Origin: LMUY01 sp964242925
GTDB taxonomy: Bacteria > Pseudomonadota > Alphaproteobacteria > Acetobacterales > Acetobacteraceae
Reading direction: 5' to 3'
Length of the DNA: 64,000 nucleotides
Assembly: GCA_964242925.1 (NCBI GenBank)
Contig: CAXTBW010000007.1
Coordinates: 1 to 64,000 of the forward strand
Positions 1 to 8,590 of the stretch are shown here, in pieces. Numbering within the stretch: the first letter of the stretch is position 1; every line of letters begins with the position of its first letter. Under the pieces are notes generated by a model. The model searched no databases, was not told the origin of the DNA, and saw nothing but the letters and a program-made list of their open reading frames with translations. The position numbers and the translations under genes were made by a program.

Positions 1-895
1 CGTAGCTGGCCCGGGCTGCGCGCATGCCCTGGTAGCCGCGCATGCCTTGGTAGCCGCGCATGCCTTGGTAGCCATGGCTGGCGAAGTGGCGCCGGCCGTA
101 GTGGTAGAAGCTGCGCGGCTCGGCGCTGTCCGGCGCCTCGGCGACCTCGTCGAAGCCGAAGCTCGGCGCCGTGGCGGCCATCACGGTGCGACCGCGAAGG
201 TCGCGCGGGGCGGCGTTCATCGGGGGAATCGGCGCGTTCGCATTGTTGGCGGCCATCATCGTGCCCCCGTCCGGCCGATTGTAGATGAAGCCGTAAGTCG
301 GGTAGATGCTGCCGTATTCCGCCGAGTGCCCGAGCGCGACGCGAACCGCGCTCCAGTCGTTGTTCGGCGAGACGTCGACGACCGAGATGTCGCGGCTCAC
401 GCCGCCGCGCACCGCGCCCGGGCCGCCCCAATTCGCGTGGTCGACGTAGATCGTCCGGCTGTCCACGACATGGTTGACGACGGCGACGTGGCCCATCCGC
501 ATGACGCCATTAGCGCGGAAGTTCAAAACGGCGCCCGACTCCGGCCGGCCGCCGCGCTGGTAGATGCCCGCCGCATTGTCCCACCAGGCGCTCGCGTTGC
601 CCGACAGCTCGATGCCGGTGTCGGCGCGGGCGAACTGCACGCATTGGATGTAACCGCCGCTGCTGTGGCCGCCGCTATGCCCGCTGAAGGCGTAGTTCTG
701 GCCGCTGAAGTGGAACCGTCCGGCATGCGAGCTGCCGAAATAACCAATGTCCCGATGCGACGCGTAGCGCTCGTGTCCATGCGCGTTGAAATTGATCTGC
801 GACCCATGCCGCCCCCGGGCGTGCGACGCACCGCATACCGCAACTACGAAAGCTGCCCCAAGAGCTGCAATCCGCAGATGGGTTTGTTCAATCAT
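1..895 (-). CDS. Secreted CHAP-domain protein (partial, runs off the window start)
   Basis: Reading the minus strand from ATG at 893-895 gives 298 codons without a stop before the window edge. The start has a GAGGA ribosome site just upstream. The N-terminus (IAALGAAFVVAVCGASHA) looks like a signal peptide. The middle carries CHAP amidase/peptidase hallmarks: a cysteine in YIQCVQFA, a histidine in GHVAVVNHVV, and DHANW. CHAP proteins cleave peptidoglycan or act as cell-wall amidases; that role is inferred from the family. The C-terminal part is low complexity and ends, as far as visible, in three GYQGMR repeats. The true C-terminus lies outside the window. Confidence 0.8.
   Translation of the reverse strand, partial: MIEQTHLRIAALGAAFVVAVCGASHARGRHGSQINFNAHGHERYASHRDIGYFGSSHAGRFHFSGQNYAFSGHSGGHSSGGYIQCVQFARADTGIELSGNASAWWDNAAGIYQRGGRPESGAVLNFRANGVMRMGHVAVVNHVVDSRTIYVDHANWGGPGAVRGGVSRDISVVDVSPNNDWSAVRVALGHSAEYGSIYPTYGFIYNRPDGGTMMAANNANAPIPPMNAAPRDLRGRTVMAATAPSFGFDEVAEAPDSAEPRSFYHYGRRHFASHGYQGMRGYQGMRGYQGMRAARASY
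19..72 (-). repeat. Three tandem 18-bp units inside the CHAP gene
   Basis: Units at 19-36, 37-54 and 55-72 differ by one base. Read on the minus strand each encodes the hexapeptide GYQGMR. The array is in frame with the CHAP gene and may continue beyond the window edge only as diverged sequence (the next residues read AARASY). Confidence 0.85.
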
Positions 896-1238
896 GTCGT
901 CTTCCTCACGGGGTCACTCATTTGTGAGTGGGCGGTAGCAAGACCGTCCGTGGGTTTGCAAGGCGACTATGTCGATTTGTTGCAGCTGGCGTCATCTCAG
1001 TCAGATGACGGCCCGTTTGGGTTGCCGTTTGCCGACTGTAGTCCTAATCACGTCCCGGTGAGATTTGTGTCAGGAATGGAACTACTTGCCGCGCGTTTGA
1101 TCTGCATCCGTTGCACGCGTGTGAACGTGGGTCTGCACCGGGGTCGCCGAGGCTTCGCTAGGCAGCCAAGCGCGAAGGTCACGACGCAGGTCATTGCAAC
1201 TATGCAACTTCCGGCGCCGTGACCCATCACCGCCGAAG
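896..1238. other. Gene-free stretch with two short palindromes
   Basis: No convincing gene is present in these 343 bases. It should hold the promoter of the CHAP gene and the 3' end of the RidA-family gene. Two perfect inverted repeats are visible: CACTCA-TTTG-TGAGTG at 915-930, about 20 bases before the CHAP start, and CGTCATCT-CAGTC-AGATGACG at 990-1010. Either could be an operator or an RNA hairpin. No clear -35/-10 pair was found. Confidence 0.4.
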
Positions 1239-1589
1239 TTACTTGCAGGCGGTGACCATGATCTCGACCAGCAGGCGCGGGTCCGCCATCTTCGCCTCGA
1301 CGCAGGCGCGCGCCGGCGCGGCGCCTTCCGGCAACCACGGGACCCACACCGCATTCATCGCATCGCGGTCACGGATGTCGTTCACCCAAATCTGCGCCTG
1401 AAGCAGCCGGGTCTTGTCGGTGCCGTGGGTTTCCAGCAGGGCGTCGATCGTCGCCAGCACCTGCCGCGTCTGGCCCGCCACGTCCTGTGAGGTGTCGTCC
1501 GCCGTTATCCCCGCCAGGTAGACGAAACCATGATATTCAACGGCTTTCGCCAGCACCTTGTTGGCGTCGGTACGGGTTATCTTGCTCAT
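1239..1589 (-). CDS. RidA/YjgF/UK114 family protein
   Basis: The 116-residue product matches the RidA fold family, which deaminates reactive enamine/imine intermediates of PLP enzymes or acts on related imines. Visible features are the N-terminal EYHGFVYLAGITADD, the central QTRQVLATIDALLETHGTDK, and the C-terminal RACVEAKMADPRLLVEIMV, which contains the arginine usually used to bind the substrate carboxylate. Length is slightly below the usual 125-130. It starts at ATG with GGAG upstream. It stands alone between the CHAP gene and a lipoprotein gene, so the context says nothing about its substrate. Confidence 0.85.
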   Translation of the reverse strand: MSKITRTDANKVLAKAVEYHGFVYLAGITADDTSQDVAGQTRQVLATIDALLETHGTDKTRLLQAQIWVNDIRDRDAMNAVWVPWLPEGAAPARACVEAKMADPRLLVEIMVTACK

Positions 1590-1654
1590 GCGGGTCGCTC
1601 CAGACTATCGGAGAGCCGACCGTAGCAGCCGTTCGCCAACCTGGGAACGCCGGC

Positions 1655-2014
1655 TTAGTAGGGCGCGAGCGGCGTCCCCTGACGAGCTGGGGGTGGTGAG
1701 GACGTCTTGGGCGAAGCAGCTGCTTCCGGCGCCCCCGAGGCGGACAGGCAGGACGCGAGCGCCGTGTCGTAGTCGTAGCGCTGCGTCAGCCCGCGCGTGG
1801 TGATGCCGGTTACGCCGGAGGTGGAAAACGGGGAGTCGCTCGTGTCCCGCTCGGAGATCAGGTAGCGGTTCTGCCGGTTGAACGAGGAATCCGTGCTCGC
1901 GCGACAGGACGCCAGCGCGGCCGCGTTGGCGCGGCTCGCGGACGTCGGGGGCGGCGGGGTGCATCCGGCGGCAAGCAGCGTCAGCGACGCCAACAGGATG
2001 GTGCGAGGGGGCAT
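1655..2014 (-). CDS. Small predicted lipoprotein
   Basis: The 119-residue protein begins with a short hydrophobic signal and a lipobox (LLAAGC, cysteine at about residue 18), so lipidation and envelope anchoring are predicted. After a proline-rich PPPPT linker comes a charged region with two conserved-looking cysteines (ALASCRAS and ALASCLSA). The C-terminus is rich in proline and serine. The start ATG has GGAG six bases upstream. No known domain was recognised. It is transcribed toward the RidA gene, 65 bases away. Confidence 0.75.
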   Translation of the reverse strand: MPPRTILLASLTLLAAGCTPPPPTSASRANAAALASCRASTDSSFNRQNRYLISERDTSDSPFSTSGVTGITTRGLTQRYDYDTALASCLSASGAPEAAASPKTSSPPPARQGTPLAPY

Positions 2015-2069
2015 GGAAGCTCCGGCAAATCGTTTGTGCGACGCAAGATGGGCCCGGCCGCGGCGACTG

Positions 2070-3677
2070 TCACCCGGCCAAGCCCGTCAGGCTCTCCACC
2101 GTATCGAAATCCCGCAACACCGTGTCATCCAGGACAATCTCCGTCACCGCCTCGGCATGCCGCCGCAGCAGCGAGCGGGCGCCCACATCGCCCTCCAGCG
2201 CCATCATCTCGGGGAAAAAGCGGCGGTCCCACAGCACCGGATTGCCCAATTGGCCGCCATAACTTGGCGCGACGATGCTGCGCCCCTCGTCTGGATCGTA
2301 GGTTTCGAGCAGACGGTCGATGCTGGCCGCCGTGACCAGCGGCATGTCGCCCAGCACCACCAACGCCGCCGAGGCCCACTCCGGCAGCGACGCCAGCCCC
2401 GCGCGCAGGCTTGCGGACAGCCCCGCCGCGTGGTTGGGCGCCTCCACGAAGCGCACCGGCCGGCCAGCCAGCGCCTCTTGCACTTCCTTCCCGCGGTGGC
2501 CTGTCACAACGATCACCGGGCGCGCCCGGCTGCCCAGCACGGCATCGACCGAACGGGACACCATCGTCCGGCCGGAGTCGTCTACAACCAACAGCTTATG
2601 TCGCGGCGCCATGCGGCTGGACTGCCCGGCGGCCAGCACGATGGCCGCCACCTTGCGGCCCGGGGCGCCCTTCGTGGCCTGGGCGCGCGGCAGCGGCCGG
2701 GCGGCCACATCCTTCAGCAGGCCGCCAACCCCCATCTGCGCCACGGTCGCCCCCGTCACGGGCAGCCCTGCGGCGAGCCGGTGCAGCACCAGGTCGATCC
2801 CGTTCAGCTTCGGGCTGCGCGCGCAGCCCGGGAGCACCAGCGCGGGAACATCGCCGATGCGGCCCAGGCAGATCAGGTTGCCCGGATCGACCGGCATGCC
2901 GAAATGCAGGATGTCGCCACCCGCCGCCACGATGCCGGCCGGCCCGACATCCCGGCGGTCCACCACCGCGGACGCGCCGGCGATCAGCAGGAGGTCCGCT
3001 CCGTCCTCCAAAAGACTGCGCAGCGCCGCTGCGATCGACTCGGCGCGGTGCGGGCATTGCAGCGGCGGCAGCAGCATCCCGCCGATGCCGTCGATCCGAC
3101 CCGCCATGGCCGTGACAGTGCCCGCGATGACGGACGGCTTCAGCCCCGGCAACGTCGTCAGCACCAGGCCGACCCGCTGGGCCTGCCACGCATGCACGGT
3201 CATCGTCCCACCACCGGCGCAAGCCGCCTCCGCCCGCGCCAGCGTGTCGCCGGGCAGCGCAAACGGGATGATCTTGACGGTCGCCACCATCTCGCCGACC
3301 GCCACCGGGGTCGCGTCCGGCAGCGTCGCGACCGTGACCGCCTCGTCCACCGCGTTCACCGCGTCGATGCGCGCCCGGTCCGCCCGCAGCAGCCCGGCGA
3401 CGCCGGCCGTCAGGTTCACCCGACCGGTCGCCGCCCCCGTGACGCGCAGTCCGGGCCCGAGCAGCGCCGCGGCGATCCGGCGGGCGGCGTCGTCCTCGCC
3501 CACATCGCCGGGCTCGAGCCGGGCTGCGACGACCGGGTCCAGCCCGGCGGCGCGCAACGCCTCGACGGCGCCCGCATCGAGCAGCGTGCCCTTTTTCACC
3601 ACGCGGCCGGGTGTGCGGTGGGTGTGGGCGAGCACGGCGCCCTCCGCGTCGGCCAGCGCCGTCGGGCCGAAAATCAC
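2070..3677 (-). CDS. MoeA-like molybdopterin-binding domain fused to a MocA-like nucleotidyltransferase
   Basis: The 535-residue product has two parts. Residues about 1-335 resemble molybdopterin-binding domains, with GGDILHFGMPVDPGN in the middle. Residues about 340-535 are a MobA/MocA-type nucleotidyltransferase, shown by AAIVLAAGQSSRM, GHRGKEVQ and LVVLGDMPLV. In this family the C-terminal part attaches CMP or GMP to molybdopterin to make a dinucleotide cofactor, as needed by xanthine-dehydrogenase-type enzymes. The start is GTG at 3675-3677, overlapping the TGA of the preceding gene; upstream in-frame codons are arginine-rich noise from another frame. It is last in the 5821-2070 maturation operon. 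Confidence 0.82.
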   Translation of the reverse strand: MIFGPTALADAEGAVLAHTHRTPGRVVKKGTLLDAGAVEALRAAGLDPVVAARLEPGDVGEDDAARRIAAALLGPGLRVTGAATGRVNLTAGVAGLLRADRARIDAVNAVDEAVTVATLPDATPVAVGEMVATVKIIPFALPGDTLARAEAACAGGGTMTVHAWQAQRVGLVLTTLPGLKPSVIAGTVTAMAGRIDGIGGMLLPPLQCPHRAESIAAALRSLLEDGADLLLIAGASAVVDRRDVGPAGIVAAGGDILHFGMPVDPGNLICLGRIGDVPALVLPGCARSPKLNGIDLVLHRLAAGLPVTGATVAQMGVGGLLKDVAARPLPRAQATKGAPGRKVAAIVLAAGQSSRMAPRHKLLVVDDSGRTMVSRSVDAVLGSRARPVIVVTGHRGKEVQEALAGRPVRFVEAPNHAAGLSASLRAGLASLPEWASAALVVLGDMPLVTAASIDRLLETYDPDEGRSIVAPSYGGQLGNPVLWDRRFFPEMMALEGDVGARSLLRRHAEAVTEIVLDDTVLRDFDTVESLTGLAG

Positions 3678-4354
3678 GCGAGCGGGGCCCCGCGACGCAC
3701 GGCGACGATCTGCGCCAGCACGGAGAGCGCGATCTCCGGCGCCGTCACCGCGGCGATGTTCAGCCCGACCGGCCCGTGGATGCGCGCCAGCGCCGCGTCG
3801 TCGTGGCCCAACGCGCGGAGCCGATCCAGCCGCTTGGCATGGGTGCGGCGGCTGCCGAGGGCGCCGATGTAGAACGCCTCGGACCGCAGCGCCCGGTCCA
3901 GCGCCGGGTCGTCCAGCTTCGGGTCGTGGGTGAGGGTCACGATCGCGGTCCGGCTGTCGGGGCGCAGCGCGTCGAGCGCCTCGTCCGGCCACTCGGTCGA
4001 CACCGACACGTTGGGGAACCGCTCGTCGGTGGCGAACGCGCGCCGCGGGTCGGCCACCGTCACGCCGTAGCCGAGTTGCGCCGCGAGCGGCACCAGCGCT
4101 TGCGCGATATGCACGGCGCCGACGATGACGATGCGCGCCGGCGGGTTGTGCGCGTGCAGGAACCAGGTGACGCCGTCGACCTCGTGCGTGCCGCTGCGCT
4201 CCGCCGCCAGGGCCTGCCGGGCTGCGTCGTCGAGCGCTCCATAGGCTGGGTCGGGCAGCAGCACCTGGTCGCCGCCGGGCAGCCGCGTCGCCAGCACCAC
4301 CCCGCGGCCCGCCTCGCGCGCCGCCTGCACCGCCGCGAGAAGCTCCGGCGTCAA
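3674..4354 (-). CDS. XdhC C-terminal (Rossmann) protein
   Basis: The 226-residue product matches the C-terminal domain of XdhC, the chaperone that sulfurates or inserts molybdenum cofactor into xanthine-dehydrogenase-type enzymes. A dinucleotide-binding strand (RIVIVGAVHIAQAL) lies at about residues 97-110, followed by VTLTHDPKLDDPAL and IGALGSRRTHAKRLDRL, typical of the family. The start is inferred as TTG overlapping the stop of the upstream gene (TTGA), which implies coupled translation. Its N-terminal partner domain is encoded separately just upstream, so XdhC is split into two proteins here. Confidence 0.83.
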   Translation of the reverse strand: MTPELLAAVQAAREAGRGVVLATRLPGGDQVLLPDPAYGALDDAARQALAAERSGTHEVDGVTWFLHAHNPPARIVIVGAVHIAQALVPLAAQLGYGVTVADPRRAFATDERFPNVSVSTEWPDEALDALRPDSRTAIVTLTHDPKLDDPALDRALRSEAFYIGALGSRRTHAKRLDRLRALGHDDAALARIHGPVGLNIAAVTAPEIALSVLAQIVAVRRGAPLA

Positions 4355-4657
4355 CCGACTGCTTCCACGAACACTTTCAGCTTGCCGCCGCACGCGAGGC
4401 CGACTTCCCAGGCCCGCTCGTCGGTGATGCCGAAATCCAGCAACTGCGGCGGGCCGCCCGCCAGCGTCGCCTGCGCCGCCTCCGCGACGGCGCCCTCGAT
4501 GCAGCCGCCGCTCACCGAGCCGGCCATGCGCCCCGAGGCGGTGACCGCCATCTGGCTGCCAGCCGGGCGGGGAGAACTGCCCCACGTCTCGGTCACCGTC
4601 GCCAGCGCGACCTTCTCGCCCTCGCGACGCCAGGCGGCGGCAACGGACAGGATGTCT

Positions 4658-4671
<14 letters not shown>
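4351..4671 (-). CDS. XdhC/CoxI N-terminal domain protein
   Basis: This 106-residue protein is a stand-alone XdhC_CoxI domain. Diagnostic motifs are VTETWGSSPRPAGSQMAV, GSVSGGCIEGAV (the cysteine-containing motif linked to cofactor handling) and LACGGKLKVFVEAV at the end. XdhC proteins bind molybdenum cofactor and deliver its sulfurated form to molybdenum hydroxylases. It overlaps the preceding VWA gene by 14 bases and the following C-terminal half by four bases, so the three are almost certainly one transcript. Confidence 0.85.
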
Positions 4672-5821
<1,150 letters not shown>

Positions 5822-5835
5822 ATTGGCGGCGAGCG

Positions 5836-6030
5836 CTACGATTTGGTCCGCCCATGCTTGTTGTCGTGCTCGCCCTCGGCGACGTCCTTCAGGTGGTCCT
5901 TCGCCGACCCCGGATGCCCGCCGCCGTCCTTGTGCCCGGTGTCCTGATGGTTCTTGCCCGGGTGCTCGCGGTCCTGGTGGCTGGACCCGGGGCCGCCGAA
6001 GCGGCCGGTGTGTTCGTTCTTGTCTGGCAT
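5836..6030 (-). CDS. Small hydrophilic His/Gly-rich protein of unknown function
   Basis: The 64-residue protein starts at ATG 6028-6030 with GGAG upstream. It is extremely hydrophilic and has no cysteine, tryptophan or membrane segment. It is rich in histidine, glycine, aspartate and lysine (for example HQDREHPGKNHQDTGHKDGG), suggesting an intrinsically disordered or metal-binding protein. It ends 14 bases before the CoxE-like gene and could be the first gene of that operon. No family was recognised. Confidence 0.6.
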   Translation of the reverse strand: MPDKNEHTGRFGGPGSSHQDREHPGKNHQDTGHKDGGGHPGSAKDHLKDVAEGEHDNKHGRTKS

Positions 6031-6139
6031 CGTCGTGCTCCGTGTTGGCTCCAGGTTAAACGGGCGCCCCGCGCCGCGGTTGCCGGTGCGCAAGGCCGCG
6101 AGCCGGGCTATGCTGCACGCAACCAATGGGAGCAAGGCC

Positions 6140-7117
6140 ATGTCCGGGTTCGCGAGCCAGAACGACCTGGCGGAGAAAGCCGTCAGCTTCGACGAACTGG
6201 GCCCGGGCCTCTACGGCTACACCGCCCAGGGCGACCCGAACAGCGGGATCGTCATCGGCCCGGACAGCGTGCTGGTGGTGGACGCGCAGGCCACCCCCGC
6301 CATGGCCGCCGACGTCATCGCCCGCATCCGCACCGTCACCGACAAGCCGGTGCGCCACGTCGTGCTGTCGCACTACCACGCCGTGCGGGTGCTGGGCGCC
6401 TCCGGCTACCAGGGCGCCGAGATCATCGCGTCGGACGTGACGCGCGACATGATCGCGGAGCGGGGCCAGCAGGACATGGACAGCGAGATCGGCCGCTTTC
6501 CCCGCCTGTTCCGCGGCAAGGACAGCATCCCCGGGCTGACCTGGCCGACGCTGACCTTCCACAAGCGCATGACGCTGTGGATGGGCCAGCGGGAGGTGCA
6601 GATCATCCACATCGGCCGCAGCCACACCGCCGGCGACACCGTGGTGTGGCTGCCGCAGGACCGCGTGCTGTTCGCTGGCGACACGGTGGAGTTCGGCGCG
6701 ACCCCCTACTGCGGCGACGCGCATTTCAGCGACTGGCCGGCGACGCTCGACGCCGTGGCCGCGCTCGGGGCCAAGCGCCTGGTGCCCGGCCGCGGCCGCT
6801 CCTTAATGAGCGAGGCGGACGTCGCCGAGGGCATCTCGGGCACGCGCCACTTCACCGCCGACCTGTTCGCGTCGGCCAAGGCCAGCGTGGCCAAGGGGCT
6901 GGAGCTGAAGGACGCCTACGCCGCGGCGATGGAGGTCATGCGCCCGAAATACGGCGCCTGGGTGATCTTCGAACACTGCATGCCGTTCGACGTGTCCCGC
7001 GCCTACGACGAGGCGAAAGGGATGGACACGCCTCGCATCTGGACCGCCGAGCGCGACGTCGCGATGTGGCGCGCGCTCGAACACGGCGAGCCGATGGATG
7101 GGGAGATCGCCCAATGA
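6140..7117 (+). CDS. MBL-fold metallo-hydrolase
   Basis: The 325-residue protein has the metallo-beta-lactamase fold: VLVVDAQATP, the loop VLSHYHAVRV, IIHIGRSHTAGDTVVWLP and VLFAGDTVE. The usual HxHxDH metal motif reads HYHAVR, so the second half (D and H) is replaced, while GRSHTAGD and the AGD aspartate remain. Either one metal site is lost or the subfamily uses other ligands. GGAG upstream supports ATG 6140. Its stop overlaps the start of hmgA (ATGA), which places it in aromatic amino acid catabolism by context only. Confidence 0.82.
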   Translation: MSGFASQNDLAEKAVSFDELGPGLYGYTAQGDPNSGIVIGPDSVLVVDAQATPAMAADVIARIRTVTDKPVRHVVLSHYHAVRVLGASGYQGAEIIASDVTRDMIAERGQQDMDSEIGRFPRLFRGKDSIPGLTWPTLTFHKRMTLWMGQREVQIIHIGRSHTAGDTVVWLPQDRVLFAGDTVEFGATPYCGDAHFSDWPATLDAVAALGAKRLVPGRGRSLMSEADVAEGISGTRHFTADLFASAKASVAKGLELKDAYAAAMEVMRPKYGAWVIFEHCMPFDVSRAYDEAKGMDTPRIWTAERDVAMWRALEHGEPMDGEIAQ

Positions 7118-8442
7118 ACGTTACGACCTGCCTCGTCGGCCTTGCCGCGTCCGGCTACCAGACCGGTTTCGGCAACGGCTTCGAGACGGAGGCGCTGCCG
7201 GGCGCCCTGCCGGTCGGCCGCAACTCCCCCCAACGCTGCGCCTACGGGCTTTATGCCGAGCAACTGAGCGGCTCCCCGTTCACCGCGCCCCGCGCCTCCA
7301 ACGAGCGGAGCTGGCTGTATCGCATCCGCCCGACGGTTAAGCACTGGGGCCGCTTCACTCCGGCCGACCCAGGCCTGTGGCGCACGGCGCCTTGCAACGA
7401 GGTGATGATCCCGATCGGCCCGCTGCGGTGGGACCCGGTGGCAATCCCGGACGAGCCGACGAGCTTCCTGGCAGGGGTTCGCACGGTGACCACCTGCGGC
7501 GACGCCGGGTCGCAGTCGGGGATCGCGGCGCACCTGTATCTGCTGAACGCCTCGATGGTTGACGAGTATTTCTACGATGCCGATGGAGAGCTGCTGTTCG
7601 TCCCGCAACAGGGGCGCATCCGGCTGTGGACCGAGTTCGGCATCATCGACGCCGAACCCGGCGAGATCGCGGTCATCCCGCGCGGCGTCAAGCTGCGGGT
7701 GGAGGTCCTCGACGGCCAGGCGCGCGGCTATCTGTGCGAGAATTACGGCGGCACGCTCACCTTGCCGGAGCGTGGCCCGATCGGCGCCAACTGCCTGGCC
7801 AACCCGCGCGACTTCATGACGCCGGTGGCCGCCTACGAGGACCGCGAGGCGCCCTGCCGGATGGTGGTGAAGTGGGGCGGCGCGTTGTGGCAAACGACGC
7901 TCGCCGCCAGCCCGTTGGACGTGGTCGCGTGGCATGGCAACTACGCGCCCTACAAGTATGATCTTCGACGGTTCTCGCCGGTCGGCCCGCTGCTGTTCGA
8001 CCACGCCGACCCCAGCATCTTCACCGTGCTGACCGCGCCCAGCGAAACGCCCGGCACCGCCAACGTCGATTTCGTCTGCTTCCCGGACCGCTGGGCGGTC
8101 GCGGAGGACACGTTCCGTCCGCCCTGGTACCACATGAACATCATGAGCGAGTTCATGGGCCTGATCTACGGCGTGTACGACGCCAAGCCGCAGGGCTTCA
8201 TTCCCGGCGGTTTCAGCCTGCACAACTGCATGCTGCCCCACGGCCCCGACACCGAAGCCTTCGAGGGCGCCAGTCGCGCGGAGCTGGCCCCGCGAAAGCT
8301 GACCGGCACCATGGCGTTCATGTTCGAGACCCGCTTCCCGCAGAAGGTCACCGCCTGGGCCGCGAACCTGCCTGGCCTGCAGGATGCCTACCAGGATTGC
8401 TGGCAGGGCCTGGTCAAGCGCTTCGACCCGACCCGGCTCTGA
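7114..8442 (+). CDS. hmgA: Homogentisate 1,2-dioxygenase
   Basis: This 442-residue enzyme opens the ring of homogentisate to maleylacetoacetate in tyrosine and phenylalanine degradation. The start region (YQTGFGNGFETEALPG) is typical. The iron ligands are visible as H340 and E346 in WYHMNIMSEFMG and H376 in CMLPHGPD; the catalytic-base histidine lies in VVAWHGNYAPYKYDL. Length matches the family. It is translationally coupled to the MBL-fold gene. The next pathway enzymes (maleylacetoacetate isomerase, fumarylacetoacetase) are not in this window. Confidence 0.97.
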   Translation: MNVTTCLVGLAASGYQTGFGNGFETEALPGALPVGRNSPQRCAYGLYAEQLSGSPFTAPRASNERSWLYRIRPTVKHWGRFTPADPGLWRTAPCNEVMIPIGPLRWDPVAIPDEPTSFLAGVRTVTTCGDAGSQSGIAAHLYLLNASMVDEYFYDADGELLFVPQQGRIRLWTEFGIIDAEPGEIAVIPRGVKLRVEVLDGQARGYLCENYGGTLTLPERGPIGANCLANPRDFMTPVAAYEDREAPCRMVVKWGGALWQTTLAASPLDVVAWHGNYAPYKYDLRRFSPVGPLLFDHADPSIFTVLTAPSETPGTANVDFVCFPDRWAVAEDTFRPPWYHMNIMSEFMGLIYGVYDAKPQGFIPGGFSLHNCMLPHGPDTEAFEGASRAELAPRKLTGTMAFMFETRFPQKVTAWAANLPGLQDAYQDCWQGLVKRFDPTRL

Positions 8443-8453
8443 CACCCTAACGC

Positions 8454-8590
8454 CGTCACGCCAGGGCTTGGCCTTGGCATCCACGGCGTCGCAGCGGCGC
8501 CGGCCCATCGTGATGGCGTTCCAAAGCGCCGACGAGGTGCGACGTGGCCAAACGCGGCCCGTGGACACCAAGTCAAGCCCTGGCAGGACG
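8454..8590. repeat. 137-bp inverted-repeat element, diverged copy D
   Basis: The left end (CGTCACGCCAGGGCTTGG) and the right end (AAGTCAAGCCCTGGCAGGACG) are degraded versions of the ends of the copies at 10725, 46606 and 52581, and the length is also 137 bases. The right end overlaps the last codons and stop of the M28 peptidase gene on the minus strand. Confidence 0.6.

Noticed and set aside
47..1222. 391-codon plus-strand frame over the CHAP gene
   Set aside because: It is the opposite-strand shadow of the CHAP gene; its product is arginine/alanine/valine-rich with no motif, while the minus strand gives clear CHAP motifs.
1878..3872. Long plus-strand frame opposite the MoeA/MocA gene
   Set aside because: Histidine/arginine-rich composition typical of antisense frames in GC-rich DNA; the minus strand encodes recognised enzymes.
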